A DNA stretch of 33,290 bases, taken from assembly GCA_020717845.1 (NCBI GenBank), contig DYDG01000017.1, positions 1 to 33,290 of the forward strand, written 5' to 3'. The DNA is from Marinifilum sp. GTDB lineage: Bacteria > UBA9089 > CG2-30-40-21. A program made the translations under genes and the position numbers. The notes under the pieces are model-generated. The model was not told where the DNA came from. It did not search any database and saw only the letters and a program-made list of their open reading frames with translations. Every line of letters starts with the position of its first letter. Positions within the stretch are counted from its first letter, which is position 1. Shown here piece by piece: positions 1 to 7,225 of the stretch.

Positions 1-8
1 GCAACCGC

Positions 9-83
9 CTATTTTTTTTCGCAAAATGTCAGGAGTTCTGATAATCCTGCAGGTCCTCCACCTAAAACAGCCACTTTAACCAT
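9..83 (-). pseudogene. Broken N-terminus of an FAD/NAD(P)-binding protein
   Basis: A reading frame begins with ATG at 83 behind AAAGGA seven bases upstream and starts MVKVAVLGGGPAGLS, the Rossmann dinucleotide-binding signature (GxGxxG type) found at the extreme N-terminus of flavin-dependent oxidoreductases. After 24 codons it meets TAG just past a run of eight A (minus strand). The other frames stay open to the window edge, so a homopolymer frameshift (real, programmed, or a sequencing error) is the simplest reading; a truncated gene is the alternative. Only about 25 codons are visible, so the enzyme class cannot be given. A structured leader and terminator-like hairpin lie directly upstream. 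Confidence 0.45.
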
Positions 84-109
84 AGTTTTTATCCTTTGTA
101 ACGATGAAC

Positions 110-180
110 AAAAATAAAAAAAGCCAACATCATTTCCTGCTTACGCAAAAGCGTAAACATGGGAAATTCGATGTTGGCTT
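110..180 (-). terminator. Nested hairpin followed by a T-rich tract (terminator or attenuator)
   Basis: Outer arms at 121-131 and 170-180 (AAGCCAACATC) pair perfectly. An inner 5-bp stem (133-137 with 162-166) and a terminal 6-bp stem (141-146 with 151-156, loop AAAA) stack inside. Read on the minus strand the structure ends in T7-A-T5, as expected of an intrinsic terminator; on the plus strand no T tract follows. It lies between the DUF2294 stop and the start of the broken flavoprotein, so it may end the DUF2294 transcript or attenuate the next gene. Confidence 0.7.
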
Positions 181-181
181 A

Positions 182-218
182 CTTTGCAACGACTTCTGTT
201 TAGATAGAAGTCTTTGCC
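182..218 (-). other. Hairpin leader flanked by GGCAAA and GTTGCAAAG
   Basis: On the minus strand GGCAAA (218-213) is followed by a 7-bp stem (212-206 with 197-191, 8-nt loop) and GTTGCAAAG (190-182). The GGCAAA / hairpin / GCAAAG order recalls the first half of the c-di-GMP-I aptamer, but the loop is not GNRA and the second half of that aptamer is not recognisable. It runs straight into the terminator-like hairpin at 110-180. Identity unassigned. Confidence 0.35.
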
Positions 219-246
219 TTAGTCTTCCAAATAATTTTATCTAACC

Positions 247-630
247 TTAACTAATTGTTTTTTTTGCAAATTTTTCTTCCAGATTCTGATCGAGCGTAAG
301 AACAATAATCCGTTCACCGGTTTTCATACTAATATCTGTATGCAAACTTATTATTTGAGAGCCAGTAATTTCTAATATTAACCTTTCCAGTATCATCCGT
401 GAGCCTTCTAATAACAGCATTCGGGTTTTCTTTATTAGTCCTGCCCCCTCATTAGTCTTAGCTAATTGTTCTTCTGCTGGCGTAAGAACCCCCTTCATCC
501 GCACAAAAATCATATCATCGAGAATATAGGTTTTGGTCTCTGCAGGACCTCTGCCCATATGTTCTTTTTCAAATCTAACGATAGCCTCACTAATCTGCGA
601 TTCTATCTGGCCTTTTGTTCTATCTGGCAT
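247..630 (-). CDS. DUF2294 family protein
   Basis: The 127-residue product starts MPDRTKGQIE and carries the DUF2294 pattern: an N-terminal helix (Q-x-E-x-x-I-S-E-A), an RGP motif near residue 28, and a C-terminal half ending in a strand like ERIIVLTLDQNLE. Length is normal for this family of small single-domain proteins, whose role is not firmly established. I start at ATG 630 because GGCGGA lies ten bases upstream; an in-frame start at 675 would add 15 residues unlike the family. A sigma70-like promoter lies about 320 bp upstream (951-980), with a composite repeat between. No partner gene is visible. Confidence 0.75.
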   Translation of the reverse strand: MPDRTKGQIESQISEAIVRFEKEHMGRGPAETKTYILDDMIFVRMKGVLTPAEEQLAKTNEGAGLIKKTRMLLLEGSRMILERLILEITGSQIISLHTDISMKTGERIIVLTLDQNLEEKFAKKTIS

Positions 631-695
631 TTTAATTATCCGCCGATTATTAGTAGGACTTACGCAAAATACCACCCATATCTACCATATTTAGT

Positions 696-899
696 AGTGT
701 TGCGTCAACCCTCAATTGTCGGATAGCTTAATGTAGCTGCAGGGCTTGTCCCTGCCTTTTCCCAATGTAGCGATGCAACATTTTGCGTCTCTACTACATG
801 CGTTAAGCATAACCTGACATATGCAGAGAGGATAGATGGGGTAACACCCATCCTACAACTATATCATCTTTATGCGACACTGGAGGGTTGACACGACAG
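696..899. repeat. Composite repeat element with inverted ends
   Basis: GTCAACCCTC (704-713) and GAGGGTTGAC (883-892) are perfect inverted ends of a roughly 200-bp unit. Inside are three GTAG-hairpins: 733-755 (plus, stem GCAGGG), 767-789 (plus, stem GATGCAA with one wobble) and 835-856 (minus, stem GATGGG). The left end, including CAATTGTCGGATAG, recurs at 32851-32880, and the right internal motif recurs at 33093-33120. No coding capacity. It fills much of the gene-free stretch 631-1241 together with the promoter at 951-980 and the repeats at 1002-1143. Confidence 0.7.
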
Positions 900-950
900 T
901 AGTCATATTTTTCAAAAAAACACTTCTGGAGTGGATATTTTGTCCCTATT

Positions 951-980
951 ATTTTAACATATAAAAACTATTCCTGTCAA
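951..980 (-). promoter_or_regulatory. Sigma70-type promoter, leftward
   Basis: Minus strand: -35 TTGACA (980-975) and -10 TAAAAT (956-951) with an 18-bp spacer, or TTAAAA with 17 bp. An A/T-rich tract like an UP element precedes the -35. It points toward the DUF2294 gene, whose start is about 320 bp away, beyond the composite repeat. A 28-bp box lies 21 bp upstream (1002-1029). Confidence 0.65.
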
Positions 981-1001
981 GAAAAATTTTCAAGCTGTGC
1001 A

Positions 1002-1029
1002 TAATGGGTCAGTCATTGGTAGGGAAACA
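1002..1029 (-). repeat. 28-bp promoter-upstream box, copy A
   Basis: Plus-strand text begins TAATGGGTCAGTC and ends GGTAGGGAAACA. It matches 24161-24188 at 27 of 28 positions, and 24581-24608 on the other strand at about 22-23 of 28. Its end lies 21 bp from the -35 hexamer at 975-980, nearly the same spacing as in the other two copies. It is a regulatory box or the end of a mobile element. Confidence 0.65.
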
Positions 1030-1120
1030 GATAATCACAAATGGTGTGATGTCCATGGTGGAGAGGTGCAGGGTTGCGGTGGAAATGGTGATCGGTGAAC
1101 TGGAAACGGTGCAGGGTGTG

Positions 1121-1143
1121 GTAGGGGCGGGGTCATCCCGCCC
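1121..1143 (+). repeat. REP-like GTAG-hairpin, GC-rich family
   Basis: GTAG followed by a GGGCGGG stem, a 5-nt loop and CCCGCCC. The sequence through 1149 matches 24271-24299 and the reverse complement of 24484-24512 with few changes. It is unpaired here. The remainder of 1150-1241 shows nothing further that I recognise. Confidence 0.7.
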
Positions 1144-1241
1144 TGATTGATAAGGCAAGTTGTGAAAGGCAAAATACGGAGTGCAGAGTGGACACCGCAT
1201 ATTTCCTTCTCCCTCGCCCCTTGTGGGACAGTCTTCATCCT

Positions 1242-2207
1242 TCAACCTATCCCCTTCACATATTCCCGAAACACACCATCGACATCCTTCATGCTTTTTG
1301 CCTCAATCAAATGCTTTCTTAGTTCCCGTGATTTGGGCAGATTATGCGTATACAGGATAAGGTGTTTCCTCATTCGTCGTATTCCTGAATACTCTCCATA
1401 TTTTTCTATAGACTGTTTCAAGTGGGTCATAGCAGCAAAGCATTTTTCAGTTACATCTGATTGTTCAATAGAGCCGTCCTGTTGGGGTGCAGCCATATCC
1501 TTAAATATCCATGGGTTTCCAAGAGCTCCCCTGCCGATCATAACTGCATCACACCCTGTTTGTTGAAACATCCTGGCAGCATCCTGATATTTAAGAACAT
1601 CTCCATTCCCTATGACAGGGATAGAGGTATTTTCCTTAACCTGTCTGATCCAATCCCAGTTTGCCGCCCCTTTATACCCTTGAGCACGCGTTCTTGGATG
1701 GATAGTAACAAAGGATACCCCGCAGGACTGGAGCATATTTACCACAGACACAGGATCCTCTGATTCCTTATCCCAGCCAGACCTTATCTTGGCTGAGACA
1801 GGAATATCAACTGCATTTACCACACGGCTGGTTATCTTACTCATTAGAGAGATATCTTTTAGAAGTGCTGACCCCTCGTTTTTATTGACAACCTTTTTTA
1901 CTGGACAGCCAAAGTTTAGGTCAATAACATCTGGACGAAAATTTTCGGCAACAATGATAGCTGCTTCAGCCATAACATCAGGGTCAGAGCCACAGAGCTG
2001 AATGCCAATGGGTCGTTCCTCTTCACTAAATTCCATCATCTCAAAGGTTTTTTTATTTTTATAGGTAATCGCTCTGGCACTTATCAGGTCAGTAAATACC
2101 ATAGCTGCCCCAAATCTTTTGCATATTATTCTAAATACAGAATCAGTAAAACCAGCCATTGGGGCAAGGACTAACTTACCAGATAGGTTGAAACTTGTGG
2201 GTATCAT
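1242..2207 (-). CDS. dusB: tRNA-dihydrouridine synthase, DusB type
   Basis: FMN-dependent reduction of uridines to dihydrouridine in tRNA. Numbered from the upstream TTG at 2213: the N-terminal FMN-binding LAPMAGFTD (16-24), the catalytic cysteine in NFGCP (Cys103), the Lys of AKIRSGW (142), IHPRTRAQGY (171-180), the phosphate-binding IGNGD (201-205) and IGRGALGNPW (226-235) are all present. About 320 residues is normal. I choose ATG 2207 rather than TTG 2213 because GAGG then lies eight bases upstream; for TTG it would be only two. The gene lies downstream of rpsR with three REP-like hairpins between, so co-transcription is uncertain. Confidence 0.93.
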   Translation of the reverse strand: MIPTSFNLSGKLVLAPMAGFTDSVFRIICKRFGAAMVFTDLISARAITYKNKKTFEMMEFSEEERPIGIQLCGSDPDVMAEAAIIVAENFRPDVIDLNFGCPVKKVVNKNEGSALLKDISLMSKITSRVVNAVDIPVSAKIRSGWDKESEDPVSVVNMLQSCGVSFVTIHPRTRAQGYKGAANWDWIRQVKENTSIPVIGNGDVLKYQDAARMFQQTGCDAVMIGRGALGNPWIFKDMAAPQQDGSIEQSDVTEKCFAAMTHLKQSIEKYGEYSGIRRMRKHLILYTHNLPKSRELRKHLIEAKSMKDVDGVFREYVKGIG

Positions 2208-2250
2208 GGGCAATGCCTCAGGGAAGAGAATTGGTGTGTGGGATTGATTA

Positions 2251-2277
2251 GTAGGGAACGGTTACAACACCGTCCCC
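2251..2277 (+). repeat. REP-like GTAG-hairpin
   Basis: GTAG (2251-2254) with an 8-bp stem carrying one mismatch (2254-2261 with 2270-2277) and an 8-nt loop. It is the first of three such hairpins in the 170-bp gap between rpsR and dusB. Confidence 0.6.
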
Positions 2278-2293
2278 TATTATTCTATGGTTT

Positions 2294-2313
2294 GTAGTGA
2301 GGGTCGAAAGACC
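2294..2313 (+). repeat. REP-like GTAG-hairpin with GAAA loop
   Basis: GTAG, a four-base linker, then stem GGTC, loop GAAA, GACC. Short, but the same layout as its neighbours. Confidence 0.5.
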
Positions 2314-2353
2314 AGATTAATACTTAAACACTAAAGCCATACTGCACAGCTAA

Positions 2354-2375
2354 CGCACCTAATGGTGATCGCTAC
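2354..2375 (-). repeat. REP-like GTAG-hairpin directly after rpsR
   Basis: Minus strand: GTAG (2375-2372), linker, stem CACC with loop ATTA. The GTAG begins three bases after the rpsR stop codon. The sequence GTAG-n-GA-n-CACC-n-TTAGGTGCG is shared with the element at 9981-10001, so these two form one family. Confidence 0.65.
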
Positions 2376-2378
2376 ATC

Positions 2379-2627
2379 TTATGTTACCACATAAGGCAGT
2401 AAAGCTACAACTCGTGCCTGTTTGATGGCAATGCTGACCATACGCTGATGTCTGGCACAATTCTTTGATGCTCGACGATGCATTATCTTTCCTCTTTCGG
2501 TAATATACCTTTGCAATGTGCCAATATCCTTATAGTCTACAGAATCAACCTTATTTACACAGAACCTGCACACCCTTCTTTTAAGTGGCTTACGAAAACT
2601 TTTTCTGCCTTTTTTATTATCCATCAT
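2379..2627 (-). CDS. rpsR: 30S ribosomal protein S18
   Basis: Small-subunit platform protein that binds S6. The product (82 residues from ATG 2627) has the S18 core: VCRFC, DYKDIGTLQRYITERGKI, CARHQR and ALLPYV. The CxxC plus CxxH pattern corresponds to the zinc-binding form of S18. Two adjacent ATG codons (2627 and 2624) follow GCAGG and, further up, AAAGGAG; upstream in-frame codons to 2663 are unlike S18 and are excluded. It is third in rpsF-ssb-rpsR, the usual order, but rplI, which often follows, is absent and dusB comes next. Confidence 0.95.
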   Translation of the reverse strand: MMDNKKGRKSFRKPLKRRVCRFCVNKVDSVDYKDIGTLQRYITERGKIMHRRASKNCARHQRMVSIAIKQARVVALLPYVVT

Positions 2628-2655
2628 AGCCTGCTTTCTCCTTTTATTGGTACTA

Positions 2656-2757
2656 TTTTGCAACTGTTATCCTCTCCGCAGAGAATGTAGAGCTATCTCA
2701 CACTCACAGACAAGATGTCTGTGCTACATTTTTGCAACTGCCATTTTCTCCGCAAAA
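2656..2757 (-). repeat. REP-like hairpin flanked by 25-bp direct repeats
   Basis: Minus strand: GTAG (2727-2724) with stem CACAGAC (2723-2717 with 2711-2705), 5-nt loop. A second GTAG occurs in the opposite sense at 2687-2690. The pair is flanked by two imperfect copies (21 of 25) of a unit ending CAGTTGCAAAA, at about 2657-2681 and 2730-2755. It lies in the ssb-rpsR gap. Confidence 0.65.
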
Positions 2758-2783
2758 GACACAGAAAATGCGGTGAGCAATTA

Positions 2784-3218
2784 CTAAAACGGAACATCAT
2801 CACCTTTATCATCTTCATAAGAAGGAGGATAACCCATATCATTTTTATTTGTTTCAGGATATTCATCTCCATATCTTTCCTGAGTCTCTATTTTCCCAAG
2901 GAATTGAACACGATCTGCTACTACCTCAAGAATACTCCTTTTTTCACCACTTGTGGTAACCCACGAGCGTTGTTGGATACGGCCTTCAAGCAATACAGGT
3001 TTCCCCTTACTCAGGTATTTGTTGCAGTTTTCTGCATGTTTTCCCCAAACGATAATCGGAATAAAACTGACTTCTTCTTTTTTTTCACCAGTCTGGGTTA
3101 TAAAAATGCGATTTACCGCTACTGTAAAATGAACCACTGGTTGTCCGCTTGGTATATGCCGCAACTCTGGATCCTTTGTTAAATTACCGGCTAAAATAAC
3201 TCGATTAAAACTTGCCAC
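2784..3218 (-). CDS. ssb: Single-stranded DNA-binding protein
   Basis: OB-fold protein that coats single-stranded DNA in replication, repair and recombination. The 144-residue product begins VASFNRVILAGNLTKDPELR (GTG start) and has the SSB core with IPIIVWGKHAENC and GRIQQRSW, followed by a low-complexity linker and the acidic tip GDDVPF that recruits partner proteins. GTG 3218 is chosen because GGGAGG lies five bases upstream; an upstream open frame would add 22 non-homologous residues. It is the middle gene of rpsF-ssb-rpsR. Confidence 0.95.
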   Translation of the reverse strand: MASFNRVILAGNLTKDPELRHIPSGQPVVHFTVAVNRIFITQTGEKKEEVSFIPIIVWGKHAENCNKYLSKGKPVLLEGRIQQRSWVTTSGEKRSILEVVADRVQFLGKIETQERYGDEYPETNKNDMGYPPSYEDDKGDDVPF

Positions 3219-3233
3219 AATTTCCTCCCTTAC

Positions 3234-3262
3234 ATAGAGACAAGGGATTGCCTTGTCTCTAT
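3234..3262 (-). repeat. Perfect 12-bp hairpin overlapping the rpsF stop codon
   Basis: ATAGAGACAAGG (3234-3245) pairs with 3251-3262, 5-nt loop. The rpsF TAG (3261-3259) lies inside one arm, and the ssb ribosome-binding site starts a few bases beyond the other. No T tract, so not an intrinsic terminator; it could affect translation coupling or mRNA stability, or be a relative of the REP-like hairpins. Confidence 0.7.
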
Positions 3263-3648
3263 TGCTCTTCTGAAGAATCAACAACTGCTGCTTCAGCCTC
3301 TACATTCGCTACATTTTCCACAATGACCTTTCCTTTGCCTTTATTATCTTTAATCTTAATCAACTCAAATTTTATTGTAGTCATATATCTTAAGATAGGC
3401 AGAGATATTCTCAGCAGTCCTTCTAATTCAGGGATAATATTTTTTGAAGCATTAAAGTAAAGAAGATAGTAAAACGCCTCCTTGTGTTTATCAATAGGAT
3501 ACGCCAACCTTCTCAAACCCCATTCCTTCAACCCTTCAACAATGCCGCTTTCTTTGGTGATAAGTGTTTCTATTTTATTAAATAGTTTTTCCAAATCATC
3601 CTTTTTAGTTTCTGGATTCACAACTAACATACATTCATATTGTTTCAA
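3259..3648 (-). CDS. rpsF: 30S ribosomal protein S6
   Basis: Small-subunit protein that pairs with S18. The 129-residue product has the S6 ferredoxin-like fold pattern: QYECMLVVNPE, then EWGLRRLAYPIDKHKEAFYY (the conserved G-x-R-x-L-A-Y-P-I), and PILRYMTTIKF, followed by a variable acidic C-terminal tail of about 25 residues. The start is TTG 3648; AAGGAGGT lies upstream with long spacing (about 12 bases), and no other in-frame start fits S6. First gene of rpsF-ssb-rpsR, with its own promoter at 3691-3719. Confidence 0.94.
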   Translation of the reverse strand: MKQYECMLVVNPETKKDDLEKLFNKIETLITKESGIVEGLKEWGLRRLAYPIDKHKEAFYYLLYFNASKNIIPELEGLLRISLPILRYMTTIKFELIKIKDNKGKGKVIVENVANVEAEAAVVDSSEEQ

Positions 3649-3690
3649 TGGACTATTGTCACCTCCTTATAACATTTACTAATCTATTAC

Positions 3691-3719
3691 AGTATAGCAT
3701 ATTAATTTAATTTTATCAA
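3691..3719 (-). promoter_or_regulatory. rpsF operon promoter, extended -10
   Basis: Minus strand: -35 TTGATA (3719-3714), 17-bp spacer, -10 TATACT (3696-3691) preceded by TGC, an extended -10. An A/T-rich UP-like tract precedes the -35. The ATATGCTATA core is shared with the gyrA promoter. Twenty-one bases upstream of the -35 a degenerate relative (AACACACTATTAC) of the inner end of the 28-bp box may be present. Confidence 0.8.
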
Positions 3720-3770
3720 GAAAAATTTTTCGAGTTTGTGTAATAGTGTGTTGCTTCTCGCTACTCTCCA

Positions 3771-6700
3771 TTAAAACACAATACTCACATCCATATTTAC
3801 CTTATGAGAGGCATAATCATAAGCTGTATTTAGATGATTATGGATGTCTGACCAGGTATGACTCAGGGCAATATTCATCATCTTGACTACCCACCACTTT
3901 ATTGTTGTGGATGAAGAATAGGATGTCTGATGAGTAGAATCATTGTCATTGCAGGCAAGCATCTCGTTTATAGTTACCTTATCTTTAATAGCATATCCTG
4001 TACCTATGCTTGAAAAATAATCTATGGTTTTCAGGTTAGATGTCTTGTTAAGGTTGTTTGTTTGTTTGAATTCTGAAGAAAAATTCCATTTTGTTGTCGT
4101 CCACCCTATTTTGATGGCTGGAATATCCTTTGACAGGGTATCTTTTTCTGTGCATTCATAGCTAAGCCTTGTCGAGAGACCTTTCTTAAATATTGTCTCC
4201 CAGATGAGGAGGTATGTATCAGTGACGATTGAGTTGGTGATGTCCTGACAGATTCGAGGGGTCAGAGAGGATGTTCCTGCCTGACCGCCCTTTCCGTCCT
4301 TTCTGTCCTTTCCGTTCAGTTTCCACACCTTAAACCATCTGGTAAGCTCACCAGTATAATTATCTGTCTTATTCTTTATCCCATCAGCATCACTTCTTGA
4401 AAATCGATATTGAACAAGCCATTTCCATTTTTCAGATAAAGGAGATAAGGAAGATGTAAGTTTCATATTCCCGCCAGAGGCATCTGTTTGAGAGGTTATG
4501 ATTTGGTGTTCCAGATGCTTTTTTTGAGTATTTTCAAGAAATGTATTCAGAGATGGCAGCAATTTTGGGGTAATCCCCAGCTCCATGGAAAGGATTTGAT
4601 TATTCTGCTTGCTGTCAAGAACAAGGTTGGAGAAATTATCATGGCTATACCTGATGACGCTTGATAATCTGTCCGACGAGGTTACATTTATTGCCCCAAT
4701 GATATTTTCCTCCATAGATATACGGCTATCCTTATTAATATCTTTGCTAATTTTAAGCTTATATTCAGGGATTAGCTCTATCCCTGAGACAGGCTCAAGG
4801 TTAAACCGCAGGTAGGTATGATTGGAAGAGGTATGAAAGTTGTGGACATTATCCCGAGCATTGATATTCATCAAGCGATTAAAAACCCGAACCCTGGCAA
4901 GGCGAAGGATATTCTCCTTAGCTGCATCAAGGCTTATGGTTGTTTTCTTATTAATATTGTCTATTCTGTGCACATCTTTGCTGTCATTCTCATCTTCCTG
5001 CTTATAATCAATGTTGAGTTTGAATGTCTCTGCTGGCTCAAACCTTATCCCAGCTGAGGATATATCTTTTTCAATCTGTTTTTCAAGTGAGGATTTGGAT
5101 TTGAGACTATTTTCGTATTTCAGAGAAAACATGGTTGATGGTGTCAAAGATATTTGTGCCTCAGCTTGATACTGCCTTGTATCACTGATTGACTCAAAAT
5201 CAGAAAGTCCGATAGGGTTAAACCCCTGGTCAACATCCTTAACCCCTGCCTTAAGCTTAACCTGCTCACTTGAGAATTCAGCCTCAACCTTTTTTGCCAA
5301 TCCATCTACTGATGAGCCTTCTTTGGATACAAGGTCATCAATATATATGGTAATTGTCTCAGAGCCAGTATTATTAAGGACAAACTGAATACGGTTAATG
5401 GTCGAAAGGTCAGGCTCTCCATAGGTAACTGCATCTGTGGATAAGCTCTTTCTGATAGAAAGGTATCCCTCCTTACTCAGGCTGGTATCATATTTAAGAT
5501 AATCAGTACTTGCCGAATAAAGGCAAAGTGTTACAGTAACAGAGCCCTGTGCCTTTATCCAGTAATCAATGGTTGAATAAAGGGAAAGGTCAAGTGGGGC
5601 AGTAAATATTTGTTCAATAGTATTTGTTCCTGTGCCGCACATGATGCGCAATACCTGATGATTATCTGCACCATCAGGGTGCGAAATATTCGCAGAGTTT
5701 TTTTCTGCTGAAATACTTACACCAGAACTCAATGTTTTCCAACGGGTAAGAAGGTTGTCACCCTCCATATCATCCAGACATGCTTTTGCATCATTTCCAG
5801 GCTCTTTTGTGCTTCCTGCCAGCTCGCCTGTAATCTTTAACCTTTCTCCAGGATGAATATTGATATCAAAACCAAATATCTGCTGCTTCATCTGTGTCAT
5901 AGCTTGAGTAGTTTTTGCTTTAGAGGCAGCATCAGACTTAAAAAGATATGTGCAGCCCACATCCATCCCTTTATTCAGGCTATACCCGCTCCTCATCCCG
6001 GTAAGGCTGTAACGATTGCCTTCAGCTACTGTTTCATATTCAATCTTTACCTCTGAATCTGCATATATGCCGCTCATGTGTTGATCAAAAAAACGAACCT
6101 CGCCAGTCTCATAATTGATGGTATAATCCAACTCCCTCTGCTTCTTGATTCCATTTACCATAACCCTTTCACTCCCAGGAAGAACCGGCGGGTCAAGCTG
6201 ATATGTCTTGGCTGCATAATCATAATTGATATTAAAGGATGTTTTTGTAGCAAAATAGATGCTGCCATCAGAATAATTAATCTGATAATCTATGCCTCTG
6301 GTAAGGGTTGAGCTGCCAGATATAATAACCTCTGTCCCTTCAATAACATCAGGATAGCTCAACCTATAATAGCTGTGAATCTCTTCATCTGCTGTATCGG
6401 GCCCCTTGATTGTCAGTGTGCCGCTCTGGTCATAAGCCACCTGAATGATAGCATCTATTTCTGCCGGAATGGTGAGAGCAAGGACACGAATTGTTGTAGA
6501 TGGAGAGCCACAGGATTGTGTCCGAATAGTGTAATCAGTATTTGAGGTTAAGCTCGTAAATCCGCTTCCGTTCCCTGCGATACCATCATCAACCAGAACA
6601 TCATTTATTTTCTCTTCTGGCAAAAGCAGATAATATTTCCTCAGCTCATATCCATCTTGAGAAACATACTGTGAACTGTGTCCAATATCTCCTTTATATG

Positions 6701-7145
6701 TAGCGGTTTTAGAGATGCCCCTATTTGTTGCCGCAAATATTTGGGTATTAAACCTATCAGTCTTAAGCCCAGACCTCAGCCCAAACATCCGGCAATTATA
6801 TCCTGCAAACTCTGTTTCATTTAAGACAATATCCATGTGACCAAAAGAGGATGAGAATATATCCCTTTGATAATTGACCAGCATTTCCAATGGGTTTATT
6901 TCTCTGGTATCATCATAATTCATATAGGCATTCAAGCCTTCTTTTGTTTTACCTTCAAGAAGAAGTTTTGTGGACTGGCTTAGCTTGAACCCTTCGCTTT
7001 TATCCGTGGCACTCCCTGTAAAATCGGTATAAACAGAGGAAAACATCTTTATGCCTGAGATGTTGAATGGTTTTGAACTGCCTGTAGCATAAAGCTGTAT
7101 GGGGAGGAACAGGATGATAGATAGAAGCAGCATTCTTTTCATCAT
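3771..7145 (-). CDS. Large outer-membrane beta-barrel protein with inserted jelly-roll domain
   Basis: I do not recognise a named family. From ATG 7145 (GAGG five bases upstream) the 1124-residue product starts MMKRMLLLSIILFLPIQLYA, a Sec signal peptide with cleavage likely after LYA. Residues 270-298 and 324-352 are two copies of a beta module with the pattern G-x-DY-x-INY-x-G-x-I/V-x-F. Residues about 455-607 resemble a carbohydrate-binding jelly roll (LDDMEGD, many paired beta strands, ending ETITIYIDDLVSKEG). The remaining C-terminal half alternates polar and apolar residues as in a transmembrane beta barrel and ends in Phe (NMDVSIVF), the usual BAM recognition end. Probably surface exposed; ligand unknown. 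It lies downstream of coaBC and may share its transcript. Confidence 0.7.
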   Translation of the reverse strand: MMKRMLLLSIILFLPIQLYATGSSKPFNISGIKMFSSVYTDFTGSATDKSEGFKLSQSTKLLLEGKTKEGLNAYMNYDDTREINPLEMLVNYQRDIFSSSFGHMDIVLNETEFAGYNCRMFGLRSGLKTDRFNTQIFAATNRGISKTATYKGDIGHSSQYVSQDGYELRKYYLLLPEEKINDVLVDDGIAGNGSGFTSLTSNTDYTIRTQSCGSPSTTIRVLALTIPAEIDAIIQVAYDQSGTLTIKGPDTADEEIHSYYRLSYPDVIEGTEVIISGSSTLTRGIDYQINYSDGSIYFATKTSFNINYDYAAKTYQLDPPVLPGSERVMVNGIKKQRELDYTINYETGEVRFFDQHMSGIYADSEVKIEYETVAEGNRYSLTGMRSGYSLNKGMDVGCTYLFKSDAASKAKTTQAMTQMKQQIFGFDINIHPGERLKITGELAGSTKEPGNDAKACLDDMEGDNLLTRWKTLSSGVSISAEKNSANISHPDGADNHQVLRIMCGTGTNTIEQIFTAPLDLSLYSTIDYWIKAQGSVTVTLCLYSASTDYLKYDTSLSKEGYLSIRKSLSTDAVTYGEPDLSTINRIQFVLNNTGSETITIYIDDLVSKEGSSVDGLAKKVEAEFSSEQVKLKAGVKDVDQGFNPIGLSDFESISDTRQYQAEAQISLTPSTMFSLKYENSLKSKSSLEKQIEKDISSAGIRFEPAETFKLNIDYKQEDENDSKDVHRIDNINKKTTISLDAAKENILRLARVRVFNRLMNINARDNVHNFHTSSNHTYLRFNLEPVSGIELIPEYKLKISKDINKDSRISMEENIIGAINVTSSDRLSSVIRYSHDNFSNLVLDSKQNNQILSMELGITPKLLPSLNTFLENTQKKHLEHQIITSQTDASGGNMKLTSSLSPLSEKWKWLVQYRFSRSDADGIKNKTDNYTGELTRWFKVWKLNGKDRKDGKGGQAGTSSLTPRICQDITNSIVTDTYLLIWETIFKKGLSTRLSYECTEKDTLSKDIPAIKIGWTTTKWNFSSEFKQTNNLNKTSNLKTIDYFSSIGTGYAIKDKVTINEMLACNDNDSTHQTSYSSSTTIKWWVVKMMNIALSHTWSDIHNHLNTAYDYASHKVNMDVSIVF

Positions 7146-7193
7146 TTTTACCTCGCAGCATATCTTCCTTAGGATATTGATGCAACCTGTAAT

Positions 7194-7225
7194 ATTCAAG
7201 CTGGAAGCTTGAATTACTATCCTAC
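7194..7225 (-). repeat. REP-like GTAG-hairpin supplying the coaBC stop codon
   Basis: Minus strand: GTAG (7225-7222), a linker, then stem ATTCAAGC (7214-7207 with 7201-7194) with a 5-nt loop. The TAG of GTAG is the coaBC stop codon. Outer bases GTAAT and ATTAC extend the stem. Confidence 0.65.

Noticed and set aside
182-218. c-di-GMP-I riboswitch
   Set aside because: Only the GGCAAA and GCAAAG blocks fit; the GNRA loop and the second domain are missing, so no class is assigned.
1147-1566. 139-codon plus-strand open frame over the dusB 3' end
   Set aside because: Mostly antisense to DusB catalytic sequence; no family resemblance.
2715-3182. 155-codon plus-strand open frame over ssb
   Set aside because: Antisense to ssb, with low-complexity aromatic runs that mirror ssb codons.
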